A DNA stretch of 64,000 nucleotides from an uncultured Collinsella sp. (GTDB taxonomy: Bacteria; Actinomycetota; Coriobacteriia; Coriobacteriales; Coriobacteriaceae): assembly GCA_902491565.1 (NCBI GenBank), contig CABUIE010000001.1, positions 174,364 to 238,363 on the forward strand. Direction: 5' to 3'. Numbering within the stretch: the first letter of the stretch is position 1; each line of letters opens with the position of its first letter. A model generated the notes under the pieces. It saw only the letters and a list, made by a program, of their open reading frames with translations, ran no database searches and was not told the DNA's origin. The translations under genes and the position numbers were made by a program. This document shows positions 63,923 to 64,000 of this stretch, one piece after another.

Positions 63923-64000
63923 TTAAAGTCATGGAGAGACTCTTCGATCGCGTCGAAAATGTTGGTGTAAGGGTGACACCCTAGCGCCCGTTTAACGAAA

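Overview
The window looks like a chromosome segment of a high-GC, strictly anaerobic gut actinobacterium of the class Coriobacteriia, most probably Collinsella or a close relative. This rests on codon and GC character, a complete Hyf-type formate hydrogenlyase, the clpP/clpX/tig/valS/folC housekeeping block, and recurring extragenic palindromes. The genus assignment is inference; no search was run. There is no rRNA, CRISPR array or transposase gene. Four tRNA genes are visible, including selC.

The dominant theme is molybdenum and selenium. From left to right: an MFS exporter cut by the window edge, xpt, a small RF-1-domain factor, a lipid kinase and a CLC channel (1-4866); molybdopterin assembly genes moeA and mog, then modABC molybdate import (5076-10492); a structured leader and two tandem 2-hydroxyacyl-CoA-dehydratase/double-cubane-type proteins with one ATP-dependent activase (10500-14458); selD (itself a selenoprotein), yedF, a DUF3343 protein and a cysteine desulfurase (14542-17684); brnQ, tRNA-Pro, tRNA-Gly, an AbiEi/DUF559-like protein and a PIN toxin with its antitoxin (17752-21625).

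The next block, 22053-37468, is formate metabolism: hydN, selenocysteine fdhF (Sec140), hyfABCDEFGHI, hycH, hycI and focA. Together they encode formate import, oxidation to CO2, proton reduction to H2 and probable ion translocation, plus hydrogenase maturation. It is followed by an orphan molybdopterin oxidoreductase, selA, selB, selC (tRNA-Sec), mobA and a second DUF3343 protein with a Cys-rich N-terminus (37590-44626). Then come gdhA and a molybdenum hydroxylase of the (selenium-dependent) xanthine dehydrogenase type (46464-50209).

The right part is housekeeping: tRNA-Leu, tig, clpP, clpX, valS, folC and an M24 aminopeptidase (50350-59838). The end carries a glycerol-3-phosphate-dehydrogenase-like operon on the minus strand (60356-63614), whose middle gene is broken by a one-base frameshift.

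The parts fit together. ModABC, MoeA, Mog and MobA supply the Mo cofactor to FdhF, the orphan oxidoreductase and the Mo hydroxylase. SelD makes selenophosphate for two uses: Sec insertion (SelA, SelB, SelC acting on FdhF and on SelD itself) and, by inference, the labile selenium cofactor of the Mo hydroxylase (YedF, DUF3343, desulfurase). The least understood unit is the double-cubane-type pair with its activase, placed directly beside the selenium genes behind a structured 5' leader. Several families of long extragenic palindromes are scattered between genes.
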